From: Selenomonas sputigena_A
GTDB taxonomy: Bacteria > Bacillota > Negativicutes > Selenomonadales > Selenomonadaceae
DNA: 64,000 nucleotides
NCBI RefSeq assembly: GCF_051603425.1
Contig: NZ_CP194411.1
Span: 310,001-374,000 of the forward strand
Direction: 5' to 3'
The translations under genes and the position numbers were made by a program. Numbering within the stretch: the first letter of the stretch is position 1; every line of letters begins with the position of its first letter. The notes beneath the pieces were generated by a model. The model was not told the origin of the DNA and ran no database searches. It was given only the letters and a program-made list of their open reading frames with translations. Below are positions 62,301-64,000 of this stretch, in pieces.

Positions 62301-64000
62301 CCTGTGCCGCATCGCCATTTTTCTTGACATCCTTCGTGGCGTCGTAAACCTTCGTGACGCCGGCGAAGGCGAGGTTGAAGTCGCCGGCATTGACCTGGCG
62401 CTTATTGATCGTGCCCGAGCCTTTCTTGCTGTCGGCAATCGTGTAGTCGCCGCTCGAAAGCGCTGCCTTGATGCCCGAATACTGCACGAGGTTCGTGTAG
62501 TCGCCGGCGTCGCTCTGATGAGCGCCGTGCGCGTCCACATAGTGACCCTTGAGCGTCGTGCCCGCAGCCGTATTGAGCGTCGGGTTGTCCGCCGCAAGGA
62601 ACGCCTCCGTATTCGCCTTGTCCGCATCGCCGTTGAGCGCCTTGAGCTTATAGCCCCAAGCAGGTGTGGTTCCCGTGAACTTCACGTCGGACGTGCTGTC
62701 GTAGTTCTTGACTGCCGGCTTGAACTCCACGTCGATCTCACGCGGGGTGATCGTCCCCTGCCCCGTCAAGGTCGTGATGGACGCCCCACCCGACGTCGAG
62801 ACGAAGTAGTAGTCGTTTTCATAACCGGAAGAGACCTTCAGCGTATACGTCACGGTTTTGCCCGTGCCCGCGTGCACGTTATCGTAGGCGCCTTCAGACA
62901 TATTGGAGCCGTTGCCGAGGACGAGATCCGGCATGTTGATGATCGCGCCGCCGCCGCTGGCCTGTCCGTGCTCATCGAGCACATCCGTGGCACGGTTGTA
63001 CGTCTTCGTGACATTCGGCTTCGAGACGGTCGCCAAAATCTCCTTCGGCTTGATATAGCCGGCCGCCTTCTTGCGCGCGACGGTGTAGCCGCTGTACATA
63101 TCGCCCGTGAGCGTGTAGTCGCCGCCGCCGATGCCGCTGAGGTCATAATTGCCCGCGCCGCCGCCCGGCAACTTGACCTTGTAGGTGACATCAATCTTCT
63201 GCTTGCCGGTGAGGAGCGCACCGCTGCGGTCGGTATTGGCATGTTTGTCCGCGTATTCCTTGCCCGCCATCGTGTAAGAATTCGGCGTAGCCAAGAAGTT
63301 CACGACCTGCCCGTTTTCCAGCGTGATGTTCAGGGCGGACAATCCTGCCGACTGCGAAACGGCAGTCGTTCCGTCGAATGTCTTCGTAACATCGTCGAAG
63401 TCCATGTTGAAGTTCGCGCTCGTCGGCTTGTACTGCGTGATCTTGCCCCTGCCGTCCGCCACGGTATTGGCGACTTCATAGTTGCCATTGTCGAGCGTCG
63501 GCGTAAAGGTATAATTGACCGTATAGTGCGTCTGCCCAGGCAGGAACGAGCCGTCCGGACGCGCATTAGCGTTTTCCGCCTCCGTCGCCTTCGTATTATC
63601 CGTGTAGTACTTGCCGACGACGGCGTTGTCTGCCCCGAGGGCGAGTTTCACCACATCGCCGCCGAGGACACCGTTCGTCACCGTTTCATAGCCCGCAGCC
63701 CTGAGCTGCTTGGCGTAGACGTTCGACGTCGTATCGTAGGAGCGCGTCACATCACCGGGCGCGGCAAGCGTCAGCTTCTTCGGCGTGATCTTGCCCGTGC
63801 CCGTCATCGTGACGGTATCGTTTGCACCGCCGTTCGTCACTTGCGTCGCGCCGCCGCCCGACGGCGTATAGGAGAGGATATAGTTCGTCGCGGCATGGTC
63901 GCCCGTAAGGCCGATCTTATACTCGACGTCCTTGCCGTCATTTTCCACAGCGCCTGTCAGAGCATTGCCCGTGCGGTAGACTTCGTGATCCTGCTCCGTG
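56311..64000 (-). CDS. Giant YDG-repeat surface protein/adhesin, C-terminal 2560 residues
   Basis: The frame is open to the right edge, so the N-terminus (signal peptide and probable hemagglutination domain) is outside. About 19 tandem domains of roughly 110-140 residues each follow the same plan: a start 'KxYDGT', a central stretch ending in 'YDDKNAGxxKxVxY', then 'NYxFxxxxxGxGxIxKRxL'. This is the YDG domain of filamentous surface proteins. The last 170 residues differ: 'LQVVSDSKLVTAGRGAANF', a YDIHGW patch and an acidic 'YDDDEDMKYYREAD' tail, without a beta-barrel, so it is probably a two-partner-secretion exoprotein. The stop TAA is at 56311-56313, followed by a terminator. It is probably exposed and used for adhesion or biofilm; function inferred from the family. 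Confidence 0.88.
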   Translation of the reverse strand, partial: TEQDHEVYRTGNALTGAVENDGKDVEYKIGLTGDHAATNYILSYTPSGGGATQVTNGGANDTVTMTGTGKITPKKLTLAAPGDVTRSYDTTSNVYAKQLRAAGYETVTNGVLGGDVVKLALGADNAVVGKYYTDNTKATEAENANARPDGSFLPGQTHYTVNYTFTPTLDNGNYEVANTVADGRGKITQYKPTSANFNMDFDDVTKTFDGTTAVSQSAGLSALNITLENGQVVNFLATPNSYTMAGKEYADKHANTDRSGALLTGKQKIDVTYKVKLPGGGAGNYDLSGIGGGDYTLTGDMYSGYTVARKKAAGYIKPKEILATVSKPNVTKTYNRATDVLDEHGQASGGGAIINMPDLVLGNGSNMSEGAYDNVHAGTGKTVTYTLKVSSGYENDYYFVSTSGGASITTLTGQGTITPREIDVEFKPAVKNYDSTSDVKFTGTTPAWGYKLKALNGDADKANTEAFLAADNPTLNTAAGTTLKGHYVDAHGAHQSDAGDYTNLVQYSGIKAALSSGDYTIADSKKGSGTINKRQVNAGDFNLAFAGVTKVYDATKDVKKNGDAAQADGYIDEVSVDLGGTVGKKQFTPGNGYTLVKAEYADPNVTANQGTGNVTYTLKLASGLLKNYSFADLNNAAGQAAGYSYDSANNTVTRTLGVGTITKRPVYALTNGNVSKTYDAATTVLGADKSVLTGDGLLKLGNKRSDGTIVQDAGLVEINGTKYGTNVSTAKYADKNYGEGTKTVNYTLKIDPTYASNYEFFDARTGAAVNPDASNNYIISTNTNTIKKAALTVRQDPGSPVSKSYDGGVTVEDGDGRLLLDNGLTDENGQQDDVSLNPYPAGAIPPANAYTLTYNSPNVTNAATAKNNVTYKHLQLTGADAGNYYLTDASGAALASDVAAGYFTMTGDGAITPLRVTNQNLVFAFNSITKEYDRNANVGGTDNEATWRTYINDIYIKKADGSRLIDLNNDIDKVTKAEYQAGGGSRAKDAATGKKVLFNVKFKDEMLQNLEFDNSIYTPDAQGNHMLADKTYDRYTTGDITKKLLTATLDQPTNLRKVYDGTKDADKENLKIAGKLDGDSLEYGKTALYDDANASVNPGAAATNSRVITYTSTLSGTDAVNYAFDAAGANTKTLTATGDIEKRKVYARVNQDVRKKYDGTRDVKINGAVPATGDAYVTFGKSSNAAEAATTGMVTGYGTNDTTAAYLTSDAGTNKQVDYTLAIGGDDGNGHNFRDNYVIYDANRPTVEVTTLSTYTNIIDKAALMLNAAYADKQYDGTRTVKNLGTLLTLTGAPTGIGIQTGYAGTYLDENVNDKGVDYSNVRLSGTGASNYTLSYDGNDLTPDANGNYSFHGDGRITKRVIDGDANLKVGFTGAPISKVYDGTAKVNGDAARFVNSVYVEYTEGGTTKRVAMTQKVDSASYKDTVGRPGSGKNAAGEKDVTFKFTLDDKNFNLANLTGVTTETAADGTTTRHYTRDYDRDPSGKALGEIKKRNVLLTVNHVEKIYDGTNAVRDGHYDADGTEHANVFADVTKTLVLEKAARNDNGELLMEHGLVESDGAVLDVANVNAHYEDTNPGDAADANRSLTGRDASGYKKVAYTVRLKGDTTVTDPNENYTFVNSSGTDITELDAGTGKKDRVVGTGDIWRKKLTAVVTPGANKVYDQNANVTDATAQSHLYLVGQTNGENVQFDNTSFDTAHNNNAVRAYYGTKNENGSFTQNPHVNRDADGTVLDRDVQYRNLQPAFNDLKTRNNAAKNYFVQEQEVFGTGKITPLAVTANDVRRIWRGSSFSKTYDGTTEAMIGGKTMNAENKDDFKRKLDLILGLSTGEQITLDYTMYGEDKADAKELRPHYDDKNVKNSDGVTTDKDMIYTLKGLKSLKELVKNNQNVDYDYSALATAFGDGTQVHLKDPGSETPNNTAAMITPKKVEVAAPYISKTYDATVNIPAGAVAGWTQADLVADEETRTMMAKDKVTVEVDATGSKFLAADGVTENADASADPGETVNGKRVKYQINLQSTAVNPAVETGNYEFSTGGNTVVGKGDIMRRMVHVVADDTKEPVDKMFDGDDYVRNADGTLFKRKFKLEDAVSGDTGILAPDAGRVNLANDEAEGHFASPTGKYGSKDVERDASGNVINKDVVYKGFTLGGTASNNYIVAEAKDGYKDPKQAKITPREIDLSLKNPNVTKEYDGTTVVKDNAAGNFFTDNIDKTDHNPVYNTLTLPTLNQESAKYMDDENAGPNKRVEYKLNWTDGNYTFKGDHVTASSLPDANGVYKVSITTDTAAITKRKVDVTAAKARKTYDATTKVNDAWNKLTFNHYDGVGPALIDKDKKALEGALTGSYNDKDAGTGKNVTYTFKSDADVMKNYEFANSGTSTYGNTVTGEGTIDRRHLQVVSDSKLVTAGRGAANFTGRIKDGVNPGAARPDELDDEINRLNDGRFSYGPAGDVDYMVPGRYDIHGWYMNAGSRTLAAGNYGDNFILDEVPGTLAVAPMGDDGVDRRFRPDDIAYTRASYDDDEDMKYYREADASVEYSGKGINLAGVGNFTGMGFNPTIDADDIRGLA

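Overview
The window reads as chromosome of a Selenomonas-like member of the Negativicutes (Firmicutes with an outer membrane). The evidence is an almost complete Kdo2-lipid A gene cluster with the Firmicute-type enzyme choice lpxI and a waaA-lpxK gene fusion, [FeFe]-hydrogenase maturases HydE and HydG, a flagellin, clear Shine-Dalgarno sites with frequent GTG and TTG starts, and a very large YDG-repeat surface protein. The species assignment is inference from gene content.

Bases 1-13400 (all on the minus strand) form the lipopolysaccharide block, in transcription order lpxC, fabZ, lpxA, lpxI, lpxB, msbA, waaA-lpxK, kdsB, kdsA, kdsC, lpxL, lptC, lptA. Many junctions are 4-base ATGA overlaps, so it behaves as one operon covering lipid A synthesis, Kdo synthesis and transfer, flipping and export. 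lptA runs off the left edge.

Bases 13400-17480 hold an FkbM-type methyltransferase, a dCMP deaminase, a membrane chemoreceptor-like protein, a universal stress protein and a possible small membrane protein. Bases 17438-30780 look like one 13-kb transcription unit from a strong promoter before metA to a strong terminator after hydG: metA, a secreted protein, hydE, ilvB, two TPR-plus-sulfatase-fold paralogues, ilvH, a D,D-carboxypeptidase, a family-2 glycosyltransferase and hydG. The two sulfatase-fold genes separate the acetolactate synthase subunits.

Bases 30780-36200 carry hicAB (plus strand), then on the minus strand an overlapping set of antitoxin, Doc-type toxin, zinc alcohol dehydrogenase and GT41 glycosyltransferase, then a short flagellin with its own promoter.

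Bases 36150-56280 are a mosaic accessory region: fragments of Rpn-type nuclease genes, two 1.4-kb direct repeats each carrying the same pair of broken comM pieces, and between the repeats an AT-rich HNH protein, two tandem large serine recombinases, a damaged IS3-type element, an AlbA-domain ATP-binding protein and an AbiH-type protein. Beyond the second repeat lie an IS30 fragment, a NYN-domain gene between twin hairpins, a frameshifted third serine recombinase, a decayed phage or conjugative-element block (HTH/zinc protein, ParB-DNA polymerase fusion, small terminase), a MITE-like repeat, a DinJ antitoxin with a truncated YafQ toxin, and an intact Rpn-family gene. Three loci share the same terminator cassette.

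Bases 56311-64000 are the C-terminal 2560 or so residues of a giant YDG-repeat surface protein whose N-terminus lies outside the window. I saw no tRNA, rRNA or CRISPR array.
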